Origin: Sycobia sp. Sy_11
Lineage: Eukaryota; Arthropoda; Insecta; Hymenoptera; Epichrysomallidae
Assembly: GCA_018907035.1 (NCBI GenBank)
Contig: JACCIC010000123.1
Location: forward strand, 1,563,501-1,627,500
Direction: 5' to 3'
Length of the DNA: 64,000 bases
Position 1 is the first letter of the stretch; each line of letters begins with the position of its first letter. The translations under genes were made by a program, and so were the position numbers. The notes under the pieces are model-generated. The model saw only the letters and a program-made list of their open reading frames with translations. It ran no database searches and was not told where the DNA came from. Positions 1-12,014 of this stretch are shown piece by piece.

Positions 1-896
1 TTTGCTGTATCATTGGCTTTTACAAAACCGAGAAAATATATATAAAATATAGACACTCCACTATTACACCTTTTGCAATGCGTTCAGACTTTTTTCACTC
101 TTTTGTCATTACTGCAGGGACTTGCTCATCAAGTACGTGCAATAAATCAGCTTTAGATAGGAGAGAGCCGATTCTAAATTTACACACACTATATTTTGCA
201 CCGTTAAAATGCTGACTATTGCTTTTTGTTTTAACGGATTCCATTTTTCACTTAATAGAAAAAACTTTTATTTTATTAATAGATTACGCTATCAACAAAA
301 TCACGGAAAGTTCACTCGTGAAATCTGGGCTGATAACCTATTATATTTTTATTCAATATAATAGGTAGAATATTAAAATACAGATACACGACATAATCTT
401 TTAACCTGAACTTTATTTCAAACAAGGAAAGAAAAGACGCCTGTTCAAACGAAAGGACGAATCAAGACTAACTATAATACTCGAAATTAAAAACTCTGCA
501 AGCCTTTGTGAGAAGATTAAAATCTATGAAAAAACTTCAGGAATCTAAACAATAAACTCATAAACCATTTCCTGCTTAGGGCAGCAAAGACGCAGGTTGT
601 AATAAGACCAAGTGGACACAACTGTTTACATATCTTTTACAATGCTATCCAATATTTAGTTTTAAGTATTTTTTGCTTTATTTTTTATAGAAAGCTAAAA
701 TAATTTAACAGGAAGTATTCAATCTATATAATAATAAATCTATTTCTCTACAAACATAACAAAGAGTGTTTGTGCGTATCAACAAGGTATGACAAATTCA
801 AAGTTTTAGTAAAAAATATCTTATGTAAATCTCATTAAAATAGGCAATTTTGCGTTTATATATTAGTATTATAATAAACATATATATTTATATATC

Positions 897-936
<40 letters not shown>
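1..936. other. AT-rich intergenic sequence, no gene seen
   Basis: No open frame of note and no recognised repeat family were found here apart from a TA microsatellite at the right edge. The sequence is AT-rich and full of stop codons on both strands. Confidence 0.6.
899..933. repeat. (TA)n microsatellite
   Basis: An uninterrupted TA dinucleotide run lies directly beside the 5' end of Helitron copy 1. TA runs flank or interrupt most mobile elements in this window, also at about 1642-1691, 2731-2751 and 3811-3851. Confidence 0.95.
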
Positions 937-1638
937 ATCATATCATACTTTATATCATTATCATTACTAATTTATAAAGACAAAGCGTATTTTTTTGTTT
1001 GTACACGATAAACAAAAAAACTACTAAACCAATTGTTCTGAAATTTAACATATAGATTCTATATTATCTTGGGAAGGACATAGGCTTTATTGTTTCTCGT
1101 ACATCATTTTACTTTTAACAATAAATTAACAGTTAATAATAAGTTGACAGTTTTAGTAGTCAGGTTCACCAGCGGTCAGTAGGTGGCTTCTTAAATCACG
1201 AACATCAACTCAAAATAATCCACTTAAAGTATTAATACTAAGTCAGCTCAAACGAATGTTCATATCTAACTTTGGGATTCATATCCTAAAGAAGATCTAA
1301 CGTTAGTCTATATTACCCTTTTTGTTCTTCAGGTTAATCTGACACTACTCTCACGCCTTATGGATATCTTTGTAAATGATTTTTGTAAATTTTATTTTCT
1401 CTTACGTGGGGAAATCTCTCTCTCTCTCTCTCTCTCTCTGCCTCTCTGTCTTTCTTTCTCTTTATCTTATAAAATGGTTGTGTATGCCAAATCATACTGA
1501 ATATAGTTTGTAACGACAAATTATATTTTTATTTTTATACATTATATTACCTTCAGAATTGTGACAAGAGACTGTTTTTTTTAGTTTGAACAAAATAAGT
1601 GATATCAAAATAGGGTTCTATTACCAGCACCCCGAAAC

Positions 1639-1694
<56 letters not shown>

Positions 1695-1919
1695 CGTCAC
1701 TTGTACATAGCAAGGCAATATCCATCGTCTGCTTAAAAAATATGCTATTCGCATACCATTTTGCTTGAATTTCAATTGGTATCACTACGAAAATATTCAC
1801 GGTATTTAATTCAAAAAATGAACATATATGAAATATGTAATATATATTGTATGTATATTATATTGTACATATTATATATACACATTTTAAATACGGTTTC
1901 TACTGAGCAATATTGTATT

Positions 1920-2560
1920 GGCGTGTACGAGCGGTTAATTACGATATCCCGTTGCCTCAAGACGATTTATATAGCCAGTTGTGTGTTCGGATGATAGAAT
2001 GCGATGTCCAGGAGTCTCTGAGCGATTTCTATGGGGAATATTGTATTTAGTTGATAGAAAACGATGTCCAGATATGAGGAAATCAACTTCTATGGGAAGA
2101 TTTGTGTTGAGACGGTACTCTTTCCGAAGACTTCTACGGGGAGTATTGTGTTTAGTCGTTAGGAAGCGATGCTAGCTTGCTCGGGACGACTTCTACTGGG
2201 ACTATCGTATTTAGTTTGTAGGAAACGATGTTTAGGTATGTAGGAACAACTTCTACGGAGAGTTTCGTGTTCGGATGATAGAATACGATTTCCAGGTGTT
2301 ATGGAACGACTTTTACGGGTAGTGTCTAAGAGACCTCTATGAAGATTCCTATTCTATCATTTGAACAGACACAATCTCAGTAGAAGTCGTCTCGGGATAT
2401 CTGGACATCAAATACTACCTCCCCAACACAAGAGTCTCTATAGCAGTCGTTCCAAGACATGCCCTATAGTCCGAACACGATACCCTTCGTAAACGTCATC
2501 TTGAGACATTTGGAAATCTTTTTCTACCACTTGAACTCAAAAGTACAATTTTCTCCATAA
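1920..2560 (+). repeat. 60-bp tandem array inside Helitron 1, orientation reverses
   Basis: Degenerate units of about 60 bp share the core 'CGACTTCTACGGGGAG' and a 'GATAGAATGCGAT'-like segment. Units read forward up to about 2335; from there to about 2560 the same unit appears reverse-complemented ('AGTAGAAGTCGT'). The array therefore forms a large imperfect inverted repeat. The same arrangement occurs in Helitron copies 2 and 5. Short open frames here are by-products. Confidence 0.75.
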
Positions 2561-2696
2561 AAGCCGTATTTAATATGCATATATATGTATATTAAATACA
2601 GTTTTATATATAGAGTACTTTTTACTATTATTATTACATATTATTATTATATTATTAGATATTATTGAATTGTTTAAGAAAGCGGTTAAATTATTA

Positions 2697-2727
2697 TCTC
2701 GGTTGAAGCCGAGACGGAGGATGCCAG
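2697..2727 (+). other. Helitron 3' terminal hairpin and end
   Basis: TCTCGG and CCGAGA form a perfect 6-bp stem around the loop TTGAAG at 2697-2714. A 13-nt tail follows, ending in CCAG at 2727. Hairpin plus short tail is the signature of a Helitron 3' terminus. Confidence 0.75.
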
Positions 2728-3805
2728 TAATATATATATATATATATATATCACTTTTACCGGAGGGCCTTCACAATACAAATATAATGCATATAATAAG
2801 CGGAGTCTGTGAAGCAGAGTATAAAAGCAGTATAACCAGATGTAGTAAACATCTTTGTTTTCTCTCTCACTCGGACGTACTATGCAGCTGATAGATGATA
2901 CATTGATAAGAAGGCCCACGCCGAGATACTCGACTCACTCATGGAACGTTGTCTGTTGCGTGTGTATATATACATGAACTGCGTACTTGCACGCTTCATG
3001 TTCTTTTGAAATATAAAATCTCTTTTATATGTCAAAAGTACAAAAAAATGTATAATATAAAATATAGTCTACACATATTTATTTGTTTCGCTTAATTTTC
3101 TCTTATAATTACTTAGGTAAAATATGAATTTGAAATCTTACAATAAGCATCAGGGTTCTTTTTATTTCGATAATATATGTACGGTACTGATTGCTGTTTG
3201 TTGGGACATTTTTTCTAATATGCCGAAACTAAAATATCCTCTTTTTTATCTACGAAAATAGTGATTGTCAGTTGCGGGAGATTTCGTGCATTATAAATTT
3301 ACTTCGACATCTCATTTTGTTTATACAATACATAGAACTGTAAAACAAATTTTATTTGATTTATTGCTTTGTGCTACAAGTTTCGACAGTCGAATTATGT
3401 ATGTAAATGATCTTTAAAATTTGTAATAATTACTTTGAAACACTAGCACTATGTGGAGCAGAAGACAAATTTGTACGAATTTTCTTTTTTTTTACCCTAC
3501 TTAGAAAAAGTAGGGTATTAATTCTATGTTATTAATTAATTGTTATTAATTAATATATGAAATGTTATTAATTATTAAATAAATTAAATGTTATTAATTC
3601 TAAGAACGATTCGCCACTAGTATCGAGATAGCAGAGTATGCCAGGCATGATTATGCACGACATCCGATGTATATTCATTCGTAATTTGCGCGTATATTGC
3701 GAAATTTCTTTTGCTGCGCAAGATTGTCAGAAATATGAATGTACGTCTTTGCTCAAAATCTGGAGCAAAAGAATAAACTTATTGCCGGCTATATGCAAGA
3801 GCAAA

Positions 3806-3851
<46 letters not shown>
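2728..3851. other. Intergenic sequence, no gene seen
   Basis: AT-rich, without a convincing gene. It starts with a TA run (2731-2751) beside the Helitron end and finishes with another (3811-3851) beside LTR-like repeat A. A 72-aa frame at 3638-3856 ends in translated TA repeat and is not supported. Confidence 0.55.
3493..3517. other. Perfect 10-bp hairpin
   Basis: TACCCTACTT and AAGTAGGGTA pair perfectly around the loop AGAAA. No coding context; role unknown. Confidence 0.5.
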
Positions 3852-3854
<3 letters not shown>

Positions 3855-3924
3855 AACATGTATAGGTTAGTTCGACCTATACATGTTAATATTTTTAACA
3901 AATAGGAAAAAGAGGGAGGGAAAA

Positions 3925-3979
<55 letters not shown>

Positions 3980-4973
3980 AGAATAAAGATGAATATAATA
4001 TAGAAAAATTATTATTATAATATAGTTTTTACCTGGCAAAAATCTAGCTAGTAAATTTTTCTTGTTTTCTCTTGGCCATTGTAAAATATCAAAAGATATT
4101 GTTACTAATCAATTGTGATAGTGAGGTGGAATATAAACCGATTATAATGACAAGGCAATAAGTTTTTCTTTTTGGTATCAAAGATTCTTGTCGAAAAAAA
4201 GGCACACAAACCGGCCGGTATTCTGAACAACGAGCTCACTCCAATTACTTCGTTGGGTTGTTTCTTTTCGGCGTCGGTTTATAAAGGTTGGTGCATTTTT
4301 TTATATATTTATTCTGTCTTTGGTTTTGAATAGAGTATTATATACTTCTATTCTTTTCTTCAATTTCTTTTTGATTAAAATTATTAGACGTTATAAATTA
4401 GCTGTAGAAGAGTGAGAGAGAAAGAGAGATATAACCATAGAGTAGGTACAGTAAGAATAATAAGCGCACACTCAGTTTTATTAAATAGTACACCTTGTTC
4501 TTCGTCAGGTGGCGCTCTTGTTGCTCTGTCTCTCCGTTAGACTTATTAATTCACCTCTCTGACACCCTGTGTGAACGGATACGCGCGTTAGTTGATCGCG
4601 GGTGCGTATTAGGTAGGGTTAGAATACCAATTGTTATAATTTTATTAAATTAAATAAAAATTTAAATTATTTTATTGATTAATGAAATAAATCTACTTTT
4701 GATTTTATTTTTTATATAGTAGAAAATATTAGACACATTCTCCTCCCTGTACCTGATCATTAATCCGTCTTTCCCTGGATTACTGATAATTTATCCAAAT
4801 ATATTATTATTTATATAATTTCCGGGGTAAGTAAAGGTAAGTCTGAGGAATAAATAACAGCAAAGAACCTACGGTCCAAAAAGATTGTTTTAAACAATTT
4901 AATGCGTTCGGGGTTCCTTGCACCTCTGTTAACGGGTACATCTACCTGGTGTTTAACAATTAAGTACGCCGTT

Positions 4974-4976
<3 letters not shown>
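3852..4976 (+). mobile_element. LTR-like repeat, copy A (probable solo LTR)
   Basis: The 1125-bp unit begins TGTAACATG and ends CCGTTACA, the TG...CA form of an LTR. Most of it recurs at 20235-21327 in the same orientation. It opens with a perfect 14-bp hairpin (arms 3854-3867 and 3875-3888). Six bases on each side read ATATAT, which fits a 6-bp target duplication but is uninformative inside TA repeat. It includes a GA microsatellite (about 3931-3975), a conserved block rich in GTAAGT-like words (about 4828-4850) and a conserved CCTACGGTCCAAAAAG stretch. No internal retrotransposon region adjoins it, so solo LTR is the simplest reading. A DNA transposon with short TGTAAC ends is an alternative. 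Confidence 0.6.

Positions 4977-5022
<46 letters not shown>
4977..5022. repeat. (TA)n microsatellite
   Basis: TA run directly following the end of LTR-like repeat A. Confidence 0.95.
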
Positions 5023-5026
<4 letters not shown>

Positions 5027-6640
5027 TTCCCACGAATAAGTCAGCTGTTGGGATGCTGTATATATCAATATATAGTATACGTGCGCCATGTGAATATGTC
5101 AGTATTTCAAATTTGTTTTGAAATAACTTCTGAAATTCTATGAAAAATACCTATTACGTGACATTACAATAGTATCGCAGAAATATAATATAATGTTAAA
5201 AAAAGTATGCATTTGAAATTCTTCTATTTTTAAAATGTTTTATATAATATTGCATTTCTTTTCTATTTAGATTCCATCAGATATATGGACTTAATTTCTA
5301 TTACAGATATATATCTATAATAGATGGACTATTAGAAGTAATACACATTTTGAAGATTATTCGAAAAATAATTAATTGAATTATATAAAATATATCTTAT
5401 TGTTGTTGATGATTAGGGCAAACCAGATTAATGAGTTTTTAGGACTAGATTATATAATTATAAAGATTTATATCATACATTTTATTATGTTCACACATAT
5501 GTAATTATTATATTTTAATTTATTTGTGTAACTTAGTATAATTAATTACATATAATTGCATTAGTGTAATTTTATGTGAAAAATAAAAGTATTTTGAAAA
5601 TTAAACTTTTAATTTTTTTAATAGATGAAAATATGATCTATTATAATGTTTCGAATAATATTTATTTATTTATTATTAATGTTTTTACAACTTATATGAA
5701 CACGAATAGATATTTAATATGTAACATATTTTTGTATATTTGAATTTTTATATTTTCCCGCCTCGGTACTGCGCATGCAATTCCACGTTTTTTACCGTTA
5801 CATTTTAAACGCTCCACGAACTTTTTGAAATCTAAATTCAATTTTGGTTGTACTTATAAGTATATGTACAAGTTTTTTTCTATAATAAATATAATTTATT
5901 GTTTAAAATAAAGAGAAAAAAAACTTAAATTTATATTGAGAATCGGTTATTTCAACATATTGAGATTTAAGAATTTCTGATTTTTGAATAATACAAGGTA
6001 AGTTTCTTTAATTATTAAATAATATCGTACTGAATTTAATTCTTAAAAAAGACCACTGAAAGTAGAGTATACAAATTTTTCATTTAGGATTACAATTTAC
6101 TAAGATATAATTTCTAAATTCAATGATTCCATTTCCATTTGGTCTATTTCGAACTTTTATTAATAATTTCAGGTGAGTGTTTACATAATTTTCATCTATT
6201 CTAAACATTTTAGATGTTAATTAATTAATTAAAACTATATTTGAATAATTATAAACACGATGATTAATTATAAACAATGGCGCAACAATTTATATCTAAT
6301 GGGTGGTGTTAATATTATATATATAATAGTTAATAATTAAAAAATGATAAAAGGAATGTTCTGTATTAGAATGTTTTGTAATATTTAACCACATGTTATA
6401 ATATTTCTATATAGACTTGGAATAATAAATTGTTGCATTAATATATTTTAATTGACTTTAACTAAAATATGTTTGTGCACATGACAACTGCTGTAGGCTC
6501 TCTTAAATCTGTGATTTCGAAACCGTAGATGAAAATATCTATGTTTTGTATCAATGCATTTGACTTTACCAAAATTATTATAATTTTACTAAAATAAATA
6601 ATAAAAATTCATTCAATATATGAAAATAACATAAAACAAA
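5023..6640. other. AT-rich intergenic sequence, no gene seen
   Basis: Very AT-rich sequence, dense with stop codons on both strands. No element ends, RNA gene or coding motif were recognised. Confidence 0.55.
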
Positions 6641-6646
6641 AATTAA

Positions 6647-6880
6647 AAGAAGAAGATGCTTCACATGAATTCAAATAGTTTCACTTTACTTTTTATTATG
6701 CCGTATTGTGGATACCATAAAAAATAGTATAGTAACTAATAAATAGTATAAATAAAAATTTTAAAATAATTAGTAATAAATTGTAATATACTGTAATATT
6801 GTAATATATGTCTAAATTTTCAATTTAATTGTAAATAAAAACTGTTTTATATAAAATATAATTTTTCAAAGTTTTATATA
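6647..6880 (+). repeat. Direct repeat, left copy
   Basis: This segment of about 235 bp begins near AGAAGAAGATGCTTCACATG and recurs at 7372-7590 in the same orientation with small differences. Both copies contain the block ATGCCGTATTGTGGATACCA. No coding content. Confidence 0.75.
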
Positions 6881-7371
6881 ATTTGATTGTTTCAGAGGCC
6901 TAGGGGATTGGAAAAAATATATGAAAAACAAAGAATGTACTGAAGCAGGTTTGTTTGAATTTATAGTTTTTCTTATTGTAAAAGAAATTAGGATAAATTA
7001 TATACAAAAAGTACAAAATGTTTTGTATACCATGGAAAATTTTCAATTCAGTTTATGTGGTTATTTTGATTAATTGAATATCAAATAATATTTTTTCAAA
7101 CTCTCACAAAGTGGGATCGTTTTAATATTTTTTCAAAAGCTGAATGTTGTTGTTCGCTAATATTTTGATGTTATTTAATGCGAATTTCATTTTGATAACT
7201 GGCATGATTAAATTTTTCGTATTTATATCATGTAGATTAATTTTTTTATATTTGGAATAATTTTTATCAGTTACATAACAAATTATAATAATCATATATG
7301 TTATAGTTGATCATTGATCATTAGCAGCAATTATGCTGTTCAAATTAAAAGGAATTTCTCTTCATTCATAT

Positions 7372-7590
7372 GCAGAAGAAGATGCTTCACATGAATTTAA
7401 ATAGTTTCACTTTACCTTTTATCATGCCGTATTGTGGATACCATAATAAAAAAGGAATAGTAAATAATAAATAGTATAAATAAAAATTTAGAAATTATTA
7501 GTAATAAATTGTAATATATTGCAATATTTTAATATATGTATAAATTATAAATTTAATTGTGAATAAAATTGTTTTGTATAAAATATAATT
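7372..7590 (+). repeat. Direct repeat, right copy
   Basis: Right-hand copy of the repeat at 6647-6880, about 725 bp downstream. The pair could be a local duplication or two insertions of one short element; no flanking target duplication was resolved. Confidence 0.75.
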
Positions 7591-7599
7591 GTTTATTTA

Positions 7600-9838
7600 T
7601 TTCACAAAAAAAAACAAAAATAAATTTAATTTACCTAGCGAGCCTAGCATCGTTACCCGCACCCGCACGATCATGTCTGCAATCTATCGACAATGTACAT
7701 ACAAATATACGTGCAGTTTTCACGCTTATTACGCCGGCAGAACTTTGCGCGAAATCTACGCGCTTATTGTACGGTACCTGGCAAGCAGAAACAGTAATAT
7801 TAAGCCGCTTGCAAGCGTGCAATCTGTCGATAATCTGCGGACGCAATATTATCTGGGTAGGCATGTTTGAATATTTATTAAAAATTTATTTAACTTTCTA
7901 CAATCAAAATTGAGGAAATGAGACGTTGAAGTAAATTTACTACCGTTCTGGTAGTTCTTCGTGGTGCTTCGATCGAGGTATATAGCACTCAGGACAATTT
8001 TTTGTCTTCGTACATGCTTTCTTACTTATATCATCGAAAATAGACGGTTATAGAAGTGTAAAGCCTATAGGTGCATTGGTAACAAAAAATCGCAATACCA
8101 AGCAGTCCGTCGGATGGCAACACCATGGTCTACAAAGCATCACTATAAAGCACATATCAGCCTGCATCAATATATGATTGGTCGATTTTATATAAAAATG
8201 ACAGGGCAGTAGTATTCGGTTAGCACACTTGTATGAATTTGTGTTCGTGTATAGAGCAATGTGTTCACGCATTCACGCTTTCATTATGAATATATGAGCA
8301 CAAATTTTCTTCTTATTGCTTGTAATTCATAATTTTACAGCAGTGCAAGGTAAAGATGAATGTTGAATGCGAAACGCAACAAATATTTTTAACAAAAGGT
8401 GCAGATTTGATCAAAATATATTTTTTTATTCTGTACAGCTTTTTTGTAAAGATAGTATTTTCTTGAGAAAAATGTAATCCAATAAGGTACCTATATTGAG
8501 TATATAAAGAGCAGAATGTATAATAAGGACTTTACGCAAAATTGGCGTACTACATTAAAGTTAATTTTTTCTTCAGAAATAAAATTGACAGAGAATAAAT
8601 ATAAGAATAAAAATGGTGTATTTTTATGGGAATTATAACTTCTGTTTGAATCTATTTTGGATTTTCAAAAGTTAGAAGATAAATTATAAAACATTAATAT
8701 TCAAATTTCAAAAATTAAACTGTCCATAAAGTATTTTTGATTTTCTGGTTGCACACTATTTGATGTGGATAGGCATATATCACGAGGTTGAATCTTATCT
8801 TTAATTTCATTTTTCTCGAGAAATACTGCTTGTACACAAAAAATATATAGATTGAACATTTTTTATTTTGGTCTGATTTACAATTTTTGTTTTAAATATT
8901 TTATTTAACTTTTGATGTTTTCCGAAAACAAACTATTTTAACAAACAAACTTATTTAACTTATTTAACAAATAAACTTATTTAAACAATAACAAACCGAA
9001 AACAAAAATTATTTTTATGGATTTTTGTGATTGTCCATTAAAGTTGAATTTACTCTAAAATCCACTGCGATATTCGTAATCAGTACACGAAAACACACAA
9101 GTACATACATTTTCAATATCTGGTAAGGGGAACAATCGAATATTTATCGAAATGAGCGTATTTATTAAATTCACATATTCAATACAAGTATTAGCTTTTA
9201 ACGCATCGTAACGCTTATTCTCAAAAATATTAAAATAAAAATCTTATAATAAAAATATTATTGCTAGGCAACGTAAACATTAAAAATGTTAAATAAAGTT
9301 ATATGTCAAATTCATTTATAACATAGCAAACTTGATTCCATTCATAATAGCTGTATATAATGTTTCAATAGTTATTGCAATTTTCATTGCATCAATATAA
9401 ATTGATTAGTTTTGCGTATAGTTTCAACAGTTTCAGTTGTACTTTATATTAAAATATTCATTATTTCTCTAGTGATGAACATTATACGATCTGCTATACT
9501 TCAGTATAGTTTTGTGTGCATTCATGTATTTGTGCCTATTGTTTTTAAGATATATAATATCTTTACATACTCTAATTTTCAGTTAATAGTTTTGCTTTTC
9601 ATTTTGAATTTATAATCATACATATAGATATTAAATTTAGTTAATAAATTTAGTTCATTGTGTTTTGCAATTGTATACATAATGCATAAATGTAGTATAT
9701 ATTTATGCATTTATTATTTATGTATAATCGATATTTATAAAATCAACTTAGTATATATTTTTGTATATGAAAACAGTTAAAATTAATATACAACGATTGC
9801 TTTTATTTATAATTAATTTACATTAATTATATAAATAT

Positions 9839-9840
<2 letters not shown>
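7600..9840. other. Intergenic sequence with one less AT-rich block, no gene seen
   Basis: 7640-7865 is less AT-rich and gives overlapping short frames on both strands (up to 114 aa), none with recognisable motifs. Its edges carry imperfect inverted similarity (GCAATCTATCGACA near 7679 against TGTCGATAATCTGC near 7837), so it may be a small MITE-like repeat. The remainder is AT-rich with nothing recognised. Confidence 0.5.

Positions 9841-9886
<46 letters not shown>
9841..9886. repeat. (TA)n microsatellite
   Basis: TA run directly abutting the 3' terminus of minus-strand Helitron copy 2. This fits insertion of the Helitron between A and T in a TA tract. Confidence 0.95.
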
Positions 9887-9887
<1 letters not shown>

Positions 9888-10124
9888 TAGCATCCCCCTG
9901 TCTCGGCTTCGCCCGAGATAATAATTTAACCGATTTCATAAATAATTCAATAATATCTAAGTAACAAGTACTCTATATATAAAAATCTATCTTTCTATAA
10001 ATAATTGACCGTAATTTACCTATTGTCGCATCTGTATAAAAAGCTGTTTCAATGTAGCGTCCACTTTAAAAAGTTGATATTTTGCCGACCATTTTATACA
10101 ATATATATATATGCATATTAAATA

Positions 10125-10850
10125 CGGCTTCAATGGACAAAATTGTACTTTCGAGTTCGAGCGGTAGAAAAAGGTGTCCAGGTGTCTCTAGACGATGTTT
10201 ACAGAGAGCATCATGTTCGGACTATAGGAAATGTCTCGAGACGACTGCTATAGAGACTTTTGTGTTGGAGAGGTAGAATACAATATCTAGTTATCCCGGG
10301 ACGACTCTTACTGAGAGTGTGCGTGTTCGAATGATAGAATACTAATCTCTTCATAGAAGTCGTAATGATATACCTGGACATCGTTTCCCACTAACTATAC
10401 ATGACACTCCCCGTAGAAGCCGTTCCAAATCATCTGGAAATCGCATTCTATCATCCGAACACGAAACTCCCCGTAGAAGTTGACCCGATATACCTGAACT
10501 TTATTTCCTATCAACTAAACACGATAGTCCCAGTAGAAGTCGCCCCGAGAAAGCTAGCATAGCTTCCTAACGACTAAACACGATACTTTCCGTAGAAGTC
10601 GTTCGGAAAGACTACCGTCTTAACATGAATGTTCCTATAGAAGTTGATTTCCTCATATCTGGACGTCGTTTTCCATCAACTAAATACAATATTTCCCGTA
10701 GAAATCGCCCAGAGATACCTGGACATCGCATTCTATCATCCAAACACACAACTGCATATATAAATCGTCTTGAGGCAACGGGTTATCGTAATCAACCGTC
10801 CGTACACGCCAATACAATATTGCTCAGTAGAAGCCGTTGAAATTCAAGCA
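10125..10850 (-). repeat. 60-bp inverted array inside Helitron 2
   Basis: Degenerate 60-bp units share the core CGACTTCTACGGGGAG or its reverse complement. Orientation reverses near 10345, matching the arrangement in copies 1 and 5. The 64-aa and 71-aa frames in it are by-products of repeat translation. Confidence 0.7.
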
Positions 10851-10917
10851 AAATGGTATGCGAATAGCATACTTTTTAAGTAGAGGATGGATATTGCCTT
10901 TCTATGTAGAAGTGACG

Positions 10918-10963
<46 letters not shown>

Positions 10964-11035
10964 CATAGTTTCGAGATGCTGTTAATAAAACCCTATTTTG
11001 ACATCACTTATTTTGTTCAAACTAAAAAAAAACAG

Positions 11036-11258
11036 TGTTAAATCGTGAACGAAAGATTATAATTATAAACAATAAATGTTCGAGTATCGTTCACTCCACT
11101 CGGACACTTAAGGACAAGTGGAATAATTTTATATTAACTTGACATAAACTCTATTGATGTATATAATGTATGTTTATTATAACAATATACAGATATCTTG
11201 ATTACTACAATATGTGCAGGAATTTACACTTGATCTCTGTGCTGCTAGATCTACACTA
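11036..11258 (-). repeat. BEL 3' LTR remnant (R/U5 only)
   Basis: This 223-bp segment is nearly identical to the inner part of the 5' LTR at 14148-14370. The outer ~375 bp of the LTR (U3 side) are missing here and pol coding abuts it. Its terminal bases TGTTAAATCG adjoin the AACAG target duplication at 11031-11035. Confidence 0.8.
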
Positions 11259-12013
11259 CGAATACCAGCCGCAGCTTAGTAGTTACACTTTCTTCCTTGA
11301 TAACTGCATGGTGAGGGATATAGTAACCTTCATGCAGTAGATTGTGTTGCGTGATATCCTCCATATGCCCGAGCTTTTCATATTCTCTTAAAAAGGTTGT
11401 ATATTCTGTTTTTAAAACTGGATCTCGTTCTAATTTTTTTTTTAGCGAATAAAATCGCTTGAGGGCCATGGTATATGATTGTCCAATTTTATTCTGTTTT
11501 TCATTAAACGGCAAATCGACAATATAACGTCCCGTCTGATCACGTTTAGTGGTATTATTGTATATTTTTTCGCACTGTTCTTCTTCAATAGAGAAGTGAC
11601 GCTTAATGGGAACACTCTCGACTTCCCAAAAACGTGTTAGTTGTTGTTCTAAACTTGTAATTAAGTGGCAACGTTGCGGTTTTTTATTAAATTGCGCTGA
11701 AAGTTCACCCGCTATGATCCATCCAAAGACTGTTTTTTGACAAATCAACTGCTCATGCGGGTTTAATTCAAATTGACCGTTACTTAAAAGTTTATAAAAT
11801 ACTGTGGTGCCAATGAGTGCATCTATTTTCGCGGGCTTAATGAAATCGGGATTAGCGAGTCTAATGGATTTTGAAATATTCAAGCTACATCTATCTATGC
11901 GACGCGATCGCAGGAATCCAGTTATACTAGGCAACGTCACAAATTCTAGTTGATTTTCATAAGCGTTTACTCGGGACCTTACTATTGCCGAAACTTTAGA
12001 TTTTGCTCTCGTA
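11251..12013 (-). pseudogene. pol: BEL pol remnant: protease end and reverse-transcriptase N-terminus
   Basis: Coding resumes at about 12013 in a shifted frame and runs to a stop at 11251 (229 aa from the first ATG at 11940). It carries the C-terminal part of the protease region, including AKIDALIGTTVFYKLL. The reverse-transcriptase entry region follows, with GRYIVDLPFN and LGHMEDI, ending at TTKLRLVF just before the catalytic palm would begin. The last two codons and the stop come from LTR sequence, so the stop was created by the deletion. No catalytic YxDD box, RNase H or integrase remains. Confidence 0.8.
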
Positions 12014-12014
12014 A

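Larger units (their letters stand above)
937..2727 (+). mobile_element. Non-autonomous Helitron, copy 1
   Basis: This is a near-complete member of a family also seen at 9887-15350 (minus), 44794-45012 (minus fragment), 45040-46781 and 53795-55689. The 5' end is a run of TATCA-type pentamers followed by a conserved block (about 965-1090) with a Helitron-like 'AACCAATTGTTCTGAAAT' stretch. The 3' end has a short GC hairpin (2697-2714) about 13 nt before the terminus, which reads CCAG followed by T where sister copies read CTAG. Known Helitrons end in CTRR after a hairpin and insert between A and T; this copy's terminus carries one change. There is no Rep/helicase coding, so it would depend on another element. 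It contains CT (about 1416-1439) and TA (1642-1691) microsatellites and a 60-bp array. The 5' boundary is uncertain by about 20 bp because of the pentamer run. Confidence 0.75.

Noticed and set aside
3806..4039. Open frames of IYIY or SLSL type, here and at 1586, 4811, 14759, 16207, 19469, 20027, 44651, 54164 and 60563-60866
   Set aside because: They are translations of TA, CT, GA or CA microsatellites and have no independent coding signal.
7569..7913. Overlapping frames of up to 114 aa on both strands
   Set aside because: No motif, mutual overlap, and edges with inverted similarity; better read as a small repeat.
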